Source of the DNA: Pseudomonadota bacterium
GTDB lineage: Bacteria; Pseudomonadota; Gammaproteobacteria; Burkholderiales; Burkholderiaceae_C
NCBI GenBank assembly: GCA_018241405.1
Contig: JAFEDY010000037.1
Span: 12,361-76,360, forward strand
Length of the DNA: 64,000 nucleotides
Direction of reading: 5' to 3'
Part shown: piece by piece, positions 40,844-49,133 of the stretch
How positions within the stretch are numbered: the stretch's first letter is position 1
Layout of the letters: every line of letters starts with the position of its first letter
Position numbers and translations under genes: made by a program
The notes under the pieces: generated by a model
The model's database searches: none
Seen by the model: only the letters and a program-made list of their open reading frames with translations
Told to the model about the DNA's origin: nothing

Positions 40844-41263
40844 ATGAAAACCGAAATCAACAGTTTTGACGACCTATTGCGTGCCGCGCGTACGCACCGC
40901 GAACGCCAGCGCCTGCTGTTCGTGTTCGCCGGCGCTGAACTGCCAGATGACGCCACGTCCGAACAGCGTGAGCGCTTCGCGCAGGGCGAGGGCGGCGCGC
41001 TGGTGCCGCTGATGTGCGTGGACAGGCTGCCCGAAGAGCTCGACTCGTTCGACACGCTGCTGCGTGAGTCGCAGCAGTTCGAGAATCCGACCCAGCCCTG
41101 GCGCCTGGTGTTTGCCGCCGCGCTGTCGGGCACCTCGGCCAAGGCGCCCACCGAAGACGACGCCGACCCCGTGCTGCGCCGCATGGTGGAGGCCGTCAAG
41201 ACCGGTGCCATCAGCGCCTACCTGCCCTTCAACCGCGAGGGCCTGCCCGTGCGGCTGGGGTGA
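40844..41263 (+). CDS. Conserved protein of unknown function, nar-associated
   Basis: A 139-residue acidic soluble protein I cannot assign to a known function. It starts MKTEINSFDDLLRAARTHRE and has RLLFVFAGAELPDDAT, GGALVPLMCVDRLPEEL and WRLVFAAALSGTSAKAPTEDDA as its most structured blocks. Relatives in Comamonadaceae carry the label ribonucleotide reductase subunit alpha in some annotations as I recall, which the sequence does not support: it lacks any reductase motif. I start at ATG 40844, with AGAGGGAGA just upstream. It sits between the nitroreductase and hemerythrin genes, with only 13 and 3 bases between them. Confidence 0.75.
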   Translation: MKTEINSFDDLLRAARTHRERQRLLFVFAGAELPDDATSEQRERFAQGEGGALVPLMCVDRLPEELDSFDTLLRESQQFENPTQPWRLVFAAALSGTSAKAPTEDDADPVLRRMVEAVKTGAISAYLPFNREGLPVRLG

Positions 41264-41266
41264 AAC

Positions 41267-41815
41267 ATGGCGACCCGCGTTTCCCTGCCTGGTATGCACA
41301 GCCCGGGCGCGGGCTTTGACGAGCCCTTCGCGATGCTCGACGCCTGCCACGACCGCGTGCGCCGCTCGCTGGATCTGCTGGCACGCCTGCGCGCCTACCT
41401 GCGGGACAGGGGCTGCGACGAGTCGGCGCGCCAGGCGGCACGCGACGTGCTGCGCTACTTCGATATCGCCGCGCCCCTGCACCATGAGGACGAGGAGCTG
41501 CATGTCTTCCCGCCGCTGCTGGCGACGCATGCCGACGTGGACCTGGCCAACCTGGTGCGCCAGCTGCAACGCGACCATGTGCAAATGGCCGAACGCTGGG
41601 GCGAGGCACGCGCCGCCCTGCAGGACATGGCCGAGGGACAGATACAGGCCTTCACGCCCGGGCAGGAGGCCGCCCTCGACCGCTTTGTGGAGTGCTACGC
41701 CGAGCACCTGCGCCATGAGGACGAAAGCATCTACCCGGCGGCGCGCGCCCTGCTGGACATGCAGGCCCAGCAGACCATGGGCCAGGAGATGGCGCGGCGC
41801 CGCGGTGTGCGTTAA
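41267..41815 (+). CDS. Hemerythrin HHE-domain protein
   Basis: A 182-residue four-helix protein of the hemerythrin HHE type, expected to bind a di-iron centre. Candidate ligands are H28 (ACHDRVRR), H72/H73 and E76/E77 (LHHEDEELHVFP), H104 (RDHVQM), H147 and H150/E151 (EHLRHEDESIYP). Such proteins bind or sense oxygen, nitric oxide or iron, and some protect iron-sulphur or di-iron enzymes from nitrosative damage. As the last gene of the post-nar group, an oxygen- or NO-handling role is plausible. It begins three bases after the previous stop. Confidence 0.88.
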   Translation: MATRVSLPGMHSPGAGFDEPFAMLDACHDRVRRSLDLLARLRAYLRDRGCDESARQAARDVLRYFDIAAPLHHEDEELHVFPPLLATHADVDLANLVRQLQRDHVQMAERWGEARAALQDMAEGQIQAFTPGQEAALDRFVECYAEHLRHEDESIYPAARALLDMQAQQTMGQEMARRRGVR

Positions 41816-41842
41816 ACGGAGATTCTGCCGCCCCAAAACGAA

Positions 41843-41869
41843 GGCGCCGTGGCGGTTGACCACGGCGCT
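41843..41869 (-). terminator. Hairpin terminator, minus strand (DUF3567 gene), also between convergent genes
   Basis: GCGCCGTGG (41844-41852) pairs with CCACGGCGC (41860-41868). On the minus strand it is followed by CTTCGTTTT, which fits a terminator for the DUF3567 gene. It sits 28 bases past the hemerythrin stop. Confidence 0.6.
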
Positions 41870-41870
41870 C

Positions 41871-41930
41871 TGTGCCCCTCGCGGGGCGGCGGCCTACCGG
41901 GGGTAGACCGCGAAGGGGCCGAAGCCCCTG
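41871..41930. other. GC-rich short region between the hairpin and the DUF3567 gene
   Basis: Holds nested C-run/G-run inversions (GCCCCTCGCGGGGC, CTACCGGGGGTAG and GGGGCCGAAGCCCC). It may be a degraded copy of the GC-rich family B repeat, but the match is too loose to be sure. No gene is seen. Confidence 0.35.
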
Positions 41931-41934
41931 AAAC

Positions 41935-42222
41935 TCAATGCACTACGACGGGATTCTGCGCCAGTCCAATGTAGCTGTCCAGCTTGTCCTCGACCTCTTC
42001 CTGGGTAGGGGTATTGCGCTGCCAGGCCAGGATCTGCTGCTGGAACATCTCGGCCCAGGAGCCGTCCAGGTAGACCTCCTTGCCCGAGCGCTTGTCCACA
42101 ATCTCGAAGCCGTGGCGCATCAACTGCGGCGGCAGTGCGGCATTGTCCGTGGCGCCACTGCGGTCGGCATCCGGCAGCATGTGGACCACCACAAAGGAAT
42201 CGGAGTCGTAGAGCATTTGCAT
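41935..42222 (-). CDS. DUF3567 family small protein
   Basis: A 95-residue conserved small protein of the DUF3567 family, found in Burkholderiales, function unknown. The sequence MQMLYDSDSFVVVHMLPDA at the start and RHGFEIVDKRSGKEVYLDGS in the middle are its recognisable parts. No signal peptide or membrane segment is visible, so it is likely cytoplasmic. I start at ATG 42222, where conservation begins. TATAGG about 13 bases upstream of the start could be a -10 element. The gene is convergent with the hemerythrin gene and has its own terminator. Confidence 0.75.
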   Translation of the reverse strand: MQMLYDSDSFVVVHMLPDADRSGATDNAALPPQLMRHGFEIVDKRSGKEVYLDGSWAEMFQQQILAWQRNTPTQEEVEDKLDSYIGLAQNPVVVH

Positions 42223-42352
42223 GGCGTGGTTCCCCCTATAGGTATGCCTGTCAGATGGCAACGCGAGGCAGGAGTTCAAGCCCCCCGCCACCGGGGTGTT
42301 GCTGCAGGACAGTATTTCACGAATACCGCACCCTTGCCGTGTGACAGCCCTT

Positions 42353-43516
42353 TCAGGGCGAGTCGTGGCCCGAGAGCAACAGATCGACAAAGTCGCCGTT
42401 GGCCTGGCTCAGGCGTATGCGCACCGGCAGGTAGCCCAACTGAGTGCCCAGCCACAGCTCGGCCTTCTGCTCGTAGTGCTGGCCCTCGCGCGGCAGGCGC
42501 TGCAGCTTCAGGGCCGGCGTGCTGCCGGCGGGCAGATCCAGGGTGTCGGGGCCATCGACGGTGAACGTCCAGCGGTCGGCGCTGCGTGCGCCCACAGTGG
42601 TCAGCGTGATCTGCGTGCCCGGCGGGTAGCGCTCGGGCGCGGCGGCCAGCATGGCGCCCAGCTGCATGAACACGCTCAGGCGGTCCTGGGCGCCGTCGGC
42701 AATCGTCGCGCGCGGGGTGTTGGCGCTGAAGATCACCTCGTGCTTGTCGAAGTCGAAATGTGCCGCCTGCTCGCTGCGCGCCTTGTCGCCGAAGCGCTCG
42801 GGCCGCAGGCCCCGGGGGGTAATGCTGCCGACGCTGCTCTGCGAGCGCGCGCCAAGCAGGAAGGCCTTGATCTGCTGGCGCGCCTCGTAGCGCGTCCCGT
42901 CCTGGCGCCAGACCAGCTCGGCGCTGGCGCTGTAGTGAAAGCGCTTGACCTCGCCGACCACGTCGAACGTGAGCCGCGCCGATGGCGGCAGCAGCACGGG
43001 CGGCGGCGTGGTGCTGGCGCCGGCGCCAGCGGCGCCAGGCGGGCGGATCTCGACCCCCGCGCTCTCCACGGGCGGCGCTGCGGACGGTTGCGGCGCCGAC
43101 GCGGCGGCGCTGGGTTCAGGGGCCGGCTCGGAGGCCGCCGGTGCCGGGGCCTCGGGGGGCGTGGCTGCTGCTGTTTCGGCCTGCTCGGAAGGCGGCGGCG
43201 CGGCTTCGCCCATGGATTCGCCCGCCTCGGGCGTCGGCGGGGTCGCAGGAGCGGGCTCGGGAGCGGTGGCTTGGGGCGCTGGCCGCGCCGGCCTGGGCTT
43301 GGGGCGTGGCTTGCGCGCCGGGCGCGGGGCGGCAGGTGGCGGCGCCGGCGCGGCCTCGGGCGCCGGCGGTGCCATCGGCGCCGGCAGCATGCGCGTATGA
43401 AAGGCCGCGCTCTGCGCCGCGCCCTGGCCCGTGCCGCCCAGCGGCAGGTCGGTCAGCAGCAGCCAGTGCAGGGCCAGTACCAGGACGGTGAGCAGCAGCA
43501 GGGCGCGGCGTGGCAT
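42353..43516 (-). CDS. DUF3108 domain protein with Pro/Ala-rich spacer
   Basis: A 387-residue envelope protein. A single N-terminal membrane segment (RALLLLTVLVLALHWLLL) is followed by about 150 residues dominated by Pro, Ala and Glu with a basic patch (PARKPRPKPRPARP), the kind of spacer that crosses the periplasm, as in TonB. The C-terminal 200 residues form a DUF3108 domain (LTFDVVGEVKRFHYSASAEL, then GDKARSEQAAHFDFDKHEVIF). DUF3108 proteins are thought to be periplasmic or outer-membrane-linked. Function is unknown. It is divergent from the FAH hydrolase gene with 50 bases between the starts. Confidence 0.75.
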   Translation of the reverse strand: MPRRALLLLTVLVLALHWLLLTDLPLGGTGQGAAQSAAFHTRMLPAPMAPPAPEAAPAPPPAAPRPARKPRPKPRPARPAPQATAPEPAPATPPTPEAGESMGEAAPPPSEQAETAAATPPEAPAPAASEPAPEPSAAASAPQPSAAPPVESAGVEIRPPGAAGAGASTTPPPVLLPPSARLTFDVVGEVKRFHYSASAELVWRQDGTRYEARQQIKAFLLGARSQSSVGSITPRGLRPERFGDKARSEQAAHFDFDKHEVIFSANTPRATIADGAQDRLSVFMQLGAMLAAAPERYPPGTQITLTTVGARSADRWTFTVDGPDTLDLPAGSTPALKLQRLPREGQHYEQKAELWLGTQLGYLPVRIRLSQANGDFVDLLLSGHDSP

Positions 43517-43566
43517 GGAACTAGAATTTTCGGCTTTGAAATCAACCCGCGCGGAGGGGATGGCCC

Positions 43567-44553
43567 ATGAAACTGGCGACCTACAAGGACGGATCACGCG
43601 ATGGCCAACTCGTCGTCGTCGCACGCGATTTGGCGCAAGCCCATTATGCGACCGGCATAGCGAGCCGCCTGCAGCAGGCGCTGGACGACTGGAACTTCAT
43701 GGCGCCGCAGCTGCAGGACCTGTACGAGCAGCTCAATGCCGGCCGCGCGCGCCACCCATTTCCGTTCGATCCGCAGCAGTGCATGGCGCCGCTGCCGCGC
43801 GCCTACCAGTGGGCCGATGGCTCGGCCTACCTCAATCATGTGGAGCTGGTGCGCAAGGCGCGCGGCGCCGAGGTTCCGGCCAGCTTTTACGCCGACCCGC
43901 TCATGTACCAGGGCGGCAGCGATGACTTCCTGGGTCCCTGCGACGACGTGGTCGTCCCTAGCGAGGCCATGGGCATAGACTTCGAGGCCGAGATCGCCGT
44001 CATCACCGGCGACGTCAGGATGGGCGCGAGCCCCGACCAGGCACTTGACGGCGTGCGCCTGCTGATGCTGGCCAACGACGTGAGCCTGCGCAACCTGATC
44101 CCGGCCGAGCTGGCTAAGGGCTTCGGCTTCTTCCAGTCCAAGCCTGCCACGGCCTTCAGCCCCGTGGCCGTGACGCCGGACGAGCTGGGCGACGCCTGGC
44201 AGGGCGGGCGCGTGCACCTGACGCTGCAGTCCACCTGGAACGGCCGCAAGGTCGGCCTGTGCGAGGCCGGGCCGGAGATGACGTTTCACTTCGGCCAGCT
44301 CATCGCCCATATCGCCAGGACGCGCAACGTGCGCGCCGGCTCCATCGTGGGCAGCGGCACGGTCAGCAACAAGGACTGGACCCGCGGCTACAGCTGCATT
44401 GCCGAGAAGCGCTGCATAGAAACCATACAGGACGGCCAGCCCAGCACAGAATTCATGCAGTACGGCGACACCATACGCATAGAGATGAAGGGCAGGGACG
44501 GGTTGAGCCTGTTCGGCGCGATCGAGCAACAAATCGCACCGCATAGCCGTTGA
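43567..44553 (+). CDS. Fumarylacetoacetate hydrolase family protein
   Basis: A 328-residue member of the FAH family, which cleaves carbon-carbon bonds of diketo acids in aromatic or tyrosine breakdown. The metal site is visible as E139 and E141 in GIDFEAEIAVI with D171 (ANDVSLRN) further on. FFQSKPATAFSPVAV and RAGSIVGSGTVSN are typical of the subgroup that includes fumarylacetoacetases of bacterial type. The N-terminal region (MKLATYKDGSRDGQLVVV) matches. GGAGGGG precedes the ATG. No tyrosine-degradation partners are adjacent, so the substrate is uncertain. Confidence 0.87.
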   Translation: MKLATYKDGSRDGQLVVVARDLAQAHYATGIASRLQQALDDWNFMAPQLQDLYEQLNAGRARHPFPFDPQQCMAPLPRAYQWADGSAYLNHVELVRKARGAEVPASFYADPLMYQGGSDDFLGPCDDVVVPSEAMGIDFEAEIAVITGDVRMGASPDQALDGVRLLMLANDVSLRNLIPAELAKGFGFFQSKPATAFSPVAVTPDELGDAWQGGRVHLTLQSTWNGRKVGLCEAGPEMTFHFGQLIAHIARTRNVRAGSIVGSGTVSNKDWTRGYSCIAEKRCIETIQDGQPSTEFMQYGDTIRIEMKGRDGLSLFGAIEQQIAPHSR

Positions 44554-44595
44554 AGGCTAGACTGCCCTCTTTGCCCGTAGCGGCGCGAACTCCCG

Positions 44596-46881
44596 GTGTC
44601 CACACCATCCGCGCGGAACGCCTTTTCTCCTCTCTCCGACCCAGACCATCCGAGCACCGTGACAGACTCGAAAAAGCCGAACTTCGGCATCCGTTTCCAG
44701 AACCCCGCGACCCCAAGCAGTTCCGTGGCGCCAGCATCCGGCGTCCCATCTGCCGGCGTGTCGTTTCGCATACCCGCCATGCAGCCGCCGGCACCTGCCT
44801 TGCCCGACGACGCCCAAGCGTGCAACACACAAGGCAACGCGTGGCTGCAGGCCAACCGGGCGGCGGACGCCATCAGAGCCTACGACCGTGCCATTGCGCT
44901 GCGGGCTGACTATCTGGACCCGCATTTCAACCGCGGCAATGCGCTGTTGCGCCTCGGGCGAAATGCCGAAGCACTGGCGGCGTTTGAAAAGGCCATTGCC
45001 CTGGCGCCCGGTCTGGCGCTGGCGCACTACAACCGGGGTACGGTCCTGGAAGGCATGGGGCGGGAGCAGGAGGCAATGGACAGCTATCGTTGGGTGCTGC
45101 TCCTGGAGCCCGAACACGTGCAGGCGCTGTTCAACCTGGGCTGCCTGCACCTGCGCAGCAAGGCATATGACGAAGCCGTGCGCTGCATGGACCGGGTGCT
45201 TGCCAAGGATCCGCGATTGGCGCAGGCGCACAACAACCGCGGCAATGCACTGCTGAAGTCCTGGCATCTACAGGAGGCACTTGCCAGTTTCGACCAGGCC
45301 TTGGTACTGCAGCCGCAGTACGCCGACGCGCTCGTCAACCGAGCCAACGTGCATCTGTTGCGCAAGGACCATGCATTGGCGTTTGCCGACCTTGAACAGG
45401 CGATCCACCTCAATCCTGACCAGGCGCAGTCGCGGCAATTCATGGGCCGGTTGCTCAATGAGTCCAAGCGCTATGAAGAAGCACTGCCGCATTTCCAGCA
45501 GGCCTGGCGTTGCAACCCCGAGCAGCCGGGCTTGCTCACCGACATCCTGAACGCCAAGACCATCATTTGCGACTGGCACAACCTGGATGCCGGCATCGCC
45601 CGCATCGAGCTGGCCGTGCGCCAGGAACGGTTGGGTGTTTCCCCGTTCATCATGGTGGGGTTGCGCGATGACCCGGCGCTGCAACTGCACACTGCGCGCA
45701 ATTCCGTAAAGCTGGACTACCCGGAAAACCCGTCGCTGGAAGCCATCGCGCCGCGCACTGGTGGCGGCAGGATTCGAGTGGGCTACTACTCGGCAGATTT
45801 CCATAACCACGCCACGACCATCCTGATGGCAGAGCTGTTCGAGCTGCATGAGCACGAGCGATTCGAGTGGTTTGCCTTTTCCTTCGGCCCGGATTTGCGG
45901 GACTCCATGCATGAGCGCGTGCGCCAGACCTTCGACCATTTCCTGGACGTGCGTGACCGCAGCAACGAGGAGATTGCGCGCCTTTCGCGCGAGCTGGGCA
46001 TTGACATCGCGGTGGACCTCAAGGGCTTCACCCAGGACACGCGTTTCGGCATCTTTGCCTATCGCTGCGCGCCGGTGCAGGTGAGCTACCTGGGCTTCCC
46101 TGGCACCACCGGGGCGGGCTATATCGACTATGTCATCGCGGACAAGGTGGTTCTTCCCCCGCAGGAGCAGTGTCATTTCAGCGAGAAGGTGGCCTACCTG
46201 CCCAACAGCTATCAGGTCAACGATTCGAAGCGCCGCATCGCCGATCGCGTCTTCACGCGCGAGGAATTGGGTTTGCCCGCCACGGGTTTCGTCTTTTGTT
46301 GCTTCAACAACAACTACAAGATATTGCCGCAGACGTTCGATGGCTGGATGCGCATCCTGCTCGCGGTCGAGGGCAGTGTGCTGTGGCTGCTCGAAGACAA
46401 CCCCGCCGCAGCACGCAATCTGCGGCGCGAAGCCCAGGCACGGGGCATCGCGCCGCAGCGCCTGGTGTTTGCTTCGCGCATGCCGCTGGTCGAACACCTG
46501 GCGCGGCATCGTCTCGCGGATTTGTTTCTCGATACGTTGCCGTGTAATGCGCACACTACGGCCAGCGATGCGCTTTGGGCGGGCCTGCCCGTGCTGACCT
46601 GTGCGGGCCAGTCTTTCGCCAGCCGCGTGGCGGCCAGCCTGCTGCATGCGGTGGGCTTGCCCGAACTCGTGACCCAGACCCAGGAGGCATTCGAAGCGCG
46701 AGCCATTGCGCTGGCGCGAGACCTGGGGGCATTGGATGCCCTGCGCAGCAGGCTACGCGAACAGTTGCCCACGGCTCCGTTGTTCGATACCCGACGCTTC
46801 GCGCGCGATCTCGAAGCCGCGTACGTCACCATGCACGCGCGTGCCGTGCAGGGCCTGCCCCCCGACGTGATTGAGGTTTGA
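44596..46881 (+). CDS. TPR protein with O-GlcNAc-transferase-like glycosyltransferase domain
   Basis: A 761-residue protein. Residues about 70-310 hold seven or so TPR repeats, e.g. AIRAYDRAIALRADYLDPHFNRG and ALASFDQALVLQPQYADALVNR. The C-terminal half is an O-GlcNAc-transferase (GT41) catalytic domain: IRVGYYSADFHNHATTILMAELFE, VDLKGFTQDTRFGIFAYRCAPVQVSYLGFPGTTG, and FCCFNNNYKI with LFLDTLPCNAHTTASDALWAGLPVLTCAG. It may glycosylate proteins such as pilin or flagellin, but no target is adjacent. Base composition is somewhat less GC-rich than around it. The start is uncertain: GTG 44596 or GTG 44659, neither with a clear ribosome-binding site. A strong terminator follows. Confidence 0.85.
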   Translation: MSTPSARNAFSPLSDPDHPSTVTDSKKPNFGIRFQNPATPSSSVAPASGVPSAGVSFRIPAMQPPAPALPDDAQACNTQGNAWLQANRAADAIRAYDRAIALRADYLDPHFNRGNALLRLGRNAEALAAFEKAIALAPGLALAHYNRGTVLEGMGREQEAMDSYRWVLLLEPEHVQALFNLGCLHLRSKAYDEAVRCMDRVLAKDPRLAQAHNNRGNALLKSWHLQEALASFDQALVLQPQYADALVNRANVHLLRKDHALAFADLEQAIHLNPDQAQSRQFMGRLLNESKRYEEALPHFQQAWRCNPEQPGLLTDILNAKTIICDWHNLDAGIARIELAVRQERLGVSPFIMVGLRDDPALQLHTARNSVKLDYPENPSLEAIAPRTGGGRIRVGYYSADFHNHATTILMAELFELHEHERFEWFAFSFGPDLRDSMHERVRQTFDHFLDVRDRSNEEIARLSRELGIDIAVDLKGFTQDTRFGIFAYRCAPVQVSYLGFPGTTGAGYIDYVIADKVVLPPQEQCHFSEKVAYLPNSYQVNDSKRRIADRVFTREELGLPATGFVFCCFNNNYKILPQTFDGWMRILLAVEGSVLWLLEDNPAAARNLRREAQARGIAPQRLVFASRMPLVEHLARHRLADLFLDTLPCNAHTTASDALWAGLPVLTCAGQSFASRVAASLLHAVGLPELVTQTQEAFEARAIALARDLGALDALRSRLREQLPTAPLFDTRRFARDLEAAYVTMHARAVQGLPPDVIEV

Positions 46882-46888
46882 TGGCGGT

Positions 46889-46938
46889 AAAAAGAACGTG
46901 CAGCGCTTTATGCCAAAGCGCCGAACGCTCTTTTTTTG
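46889..46938. terminator. Bidirectional intrinsic terminator
   Basis: GCGCTTT (46903-46909) pairs with AAAGCGC (46915-46921) and the outer arms AAAAAGA...CTCTTTTTT also pair. T runs exist on both strands, so it can end the TPR gene and the convergent molybdopterin oxidoreductase gene. Confidence 0.8.
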
Positions 46939-46942
46939 ATAG

Positions 46943-48985
46943 TCATGGCGTTGCCAGCGCCTGCACCTGCACGCGGCAGTCATAGAACGTGGGCCCCGCG
47001 CCCATGTCGGTCAGGGCCTGGCTGGTCAGCTCGTTGACGTTGGTGCCGCCGTGGCCCAGCTTGCGCCACCACACGCCCAGGCCGTTGACCACGCCGGGGC
47101 GCGCGCGGCCGTTCAGGGCGGCATGGCATTCATAGCTGCCGCGGTCATTGAACACGCGGACCAGGGCGCCGGCGACGATGCCGCGTGCGGCGGCATCCTC
47201 GGGGTGGATTTCCAGCAGCGGCCGGCCTTCGATGTCGCGCAGGCTTTGCAGGTTGACGAAGCTGGAGTTGAGGAAGTTGCGCGCCGGCGGCGAGATCATG
47301 GCCAGCGGGTACAGCGCCGATTCTCCCGCTACCTCGTGGTTGGGCACATGGCCGGGCAGCGGGTCCAGTCCCTGGTCCGCCAGGCGCTGGCTGAAGAACT
47401 CGCACCTGCCCGACGGGGTGGGAAAGCCACCTTCGGCAAATGGCGCCTCGGGCCAGGGCAGGGGGGCAAAGCCCTGATCCAGCAGCAACTGGAAGTCCAC
47501 CACGCCGCCATAGGCCTGGCGGCACAGTGTTTCGTCGGTGTCGGCAAAGCAGGGCTCGTTGAACCCCATGCGCGCCGCCAGGTCGCGGAAGATCTGCGCA
47601 TTGCTGCGCGCCTGGCCCTGCGGCGCAATCGCCGGGCGGTTGAGCAGCACGTCGGTGTGGCCGTAGGCCAGGTGCACGTCCCAGTGCTCCAGCTGCGTGG
47701 TGGCGGGCAGGATGTAGTCAGCGTAATCGGCCGTGTCGGTCTGGAAATGCTCCAGCACCACGGTGAACAAATCCTCGCGCGCCAAGCCCTGCACCACCTT
47801 GGGCGAGTCGGGCGCCACGGCCACGGGGTTGCTGTTGTAGACCACCAGGGCCTCGATCTTCGGCCCGAATTCGGGCGAGGTCTCGCGCAGCAGGTCGTCG
47901 CCAATCGTCACCATGTTGATGGTGCGCGGGTTGCGGCCGGCCAGCAGCTCGGGGCGCTGCAGGGCCACGCGGTCCACCGGGAAGGCTCCCGAGCTCGACA
48001 GCAGCAGGCCGCCCGCACGGTGCCGCCAGGCGCCGGTGAGCGCCGGCAGGCAGGCCACGGCGCGCACCGCGTTGCCGCCGCCGTGCACGCGCTGCACGCC
48101 GTAGTTCAGGCGTATGGCGGCGGGCTTCGTCTGGCCGTAGTCGCGCGCCAGGCGGCGTATCTGCTCCACATCAAGGCCGCAGGCCTCGGCCGCGCGCTCG
48201 GGCGGCCATTCCAGGGCGCGTGCGCGCAGCTGCTCCCAGCCCAGCGTGTGGCGGTCTATGTAGTCGTGGTCCAGCCAGTCGCCCGCAATCAGCTCGTGCA
48301 TCAGCGCCAGCGCCAGCGCGGCGTCGGTGCCGGGGCGCAGCTGCAGGTGCTCGTGGCATTTCTCGGCCGTCTCCGTGCGGCGCGGGTCTATGCACACCAG
48401 GCGCGCGCCGTCGCGCTTGGCCTGCTGGGCGATGCGCCAGAAATGCAGGTTGCTGCCAATCGAGTTGCTGCCCCAGATCAGGATGAGTTTGGCCTCGGCA
48501 AAGAACTCCACCTTCATGCCCAGCTTGCCGCCCAGGGTGTGCACCAGGGCTTCGCCGCCCGCGGTAGAGCAGATGGTGCGGCCCAGCAGCGACGCGCCCA
48601 GGCGGTGAAAGAAGCGCCGGTCCATGCTCTCGCCCTGCACCAGGCCCATGGTGCCGGCGTAGCTGTAGGGCAGGATGGCCTGCGGGTCGCGTGCGGCGAT
48701 GGCGCCCAGGCGCTGGGCGATGTCGGTCAGCGCCTCGTCCCAGGACACGGGGGCGAACTGCCCGCTGCCCTTGGGGCCGGTGCGCTTCAGGGGCGTGAGG
48801 ATGCGATCCGCATGGTGCGTGCGCTCGGCATAGCGCGACACCTTGGCGCACAGCACGCCGCCGGTCTGCGCATGTGCCGGGTTGCCCTGCACGCGCACGG
48901 CGCGGCCGTTTTCCACGGTGGTGATGAGTGCGCAGGTGTCGGGGCAGTCGTGCGGGCAGGCGCCGCGGACGGTGGTGGTGGGCAT
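46943..48985 (-). CDS. Molybdopterin-dependent oxidoreductase (single catalytic subunit)
   Basis: A 680-residue enzyme of the DMSO-reductase superfamily. The N-terminal iron-sulphur motif is C10, C14, C18 and C46 (ACPHDCPDTC and LCAKVS). ILIWGSNSIGSNLHFWRIAQQAKRDGARLVCIDPR binds the molybdopterin guanine dinucleotide, and the C-terminal LEIHPEDAAARGIVAGALVRVFNDRGS is the fourth domain. There is no Tat signal, so it is cytoplasmic. No electron-transfer or membrane subunit gene adjoins it. The substrate is not known. Formate, nitrate and biotin-sulphoxide-like reactions are all in this superfamily. It is divergent from the M20 gene with 148 bases between starts. Confidence 0.85.
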   Translation of the reverse strand: MPTTTVRGACPHDCPDTCALITTVENGRAVRVQGNPAHAQTGGVLCAKVSRYAERTHHADRILTPLKRTGPKGSGQFAPVSWDEALTDIAQRLGAIAARDPQAILPYSYAGTMGLVQGESMDRRFFHRLGASLLGRTICSTAGGEALVHTLGGKLGMKVEFFAEAKLILIWGSNSIGSNLHFWRIAQQAKRDGARLVCIDPRRTETAEKCHEHLQLRPGTDAALALALMHELIAGDWLDHDYIDRHTLGWEQLRARALEWPPERAAEACGLDVEQIRRLARDYGQTKPAAIRLNYGVQRVHGGGNAVRAVACLPALTGAWRHRAGGLLLSSSGAFPVDRVALQRPELLAGRNPRTINMVTIGDDLLRETSPEFGPKIEALVVYNSNPVAVAPDSPKVVQGLAREDLFTVVLEHFQTDTADYADYILPATTQLEHWDVHLAYGHTDVLLNRPAIAPQGQARSNAQIFRDLAARMGFNEPCFADTDETLCRQAYGGVVDFQLLLDQGFAPLPWPEAPFAEGGFPTPSGRCEFFSQRLADQGLDPLPGHVPNHEVAGESALYPLAMISPPARNFLNSSFVNLQSLRDIEGRPLLEIHPEDAAARGIVAGALVRVFNDRGSYECHAALNGRARPGVVNGLGVWWRKLGHGGTNVNELTSQALTDMGAGPTFYDCRVQVQALATP

Positions 48986-49133
48986 GGTGGCGTGGGATTG
49001 AAACGGGTGCGGGCGAACATTTCACCACGAAGCGCGGCACGGGCCGCCCGCGTGGTTTCTACGGCTCGGTTTGGCAGGCCTGCCGCGCGGGGCTAGACTG
49101 CGAGGCTCCAAGGAAACAAGCCCCGAGCCGATC

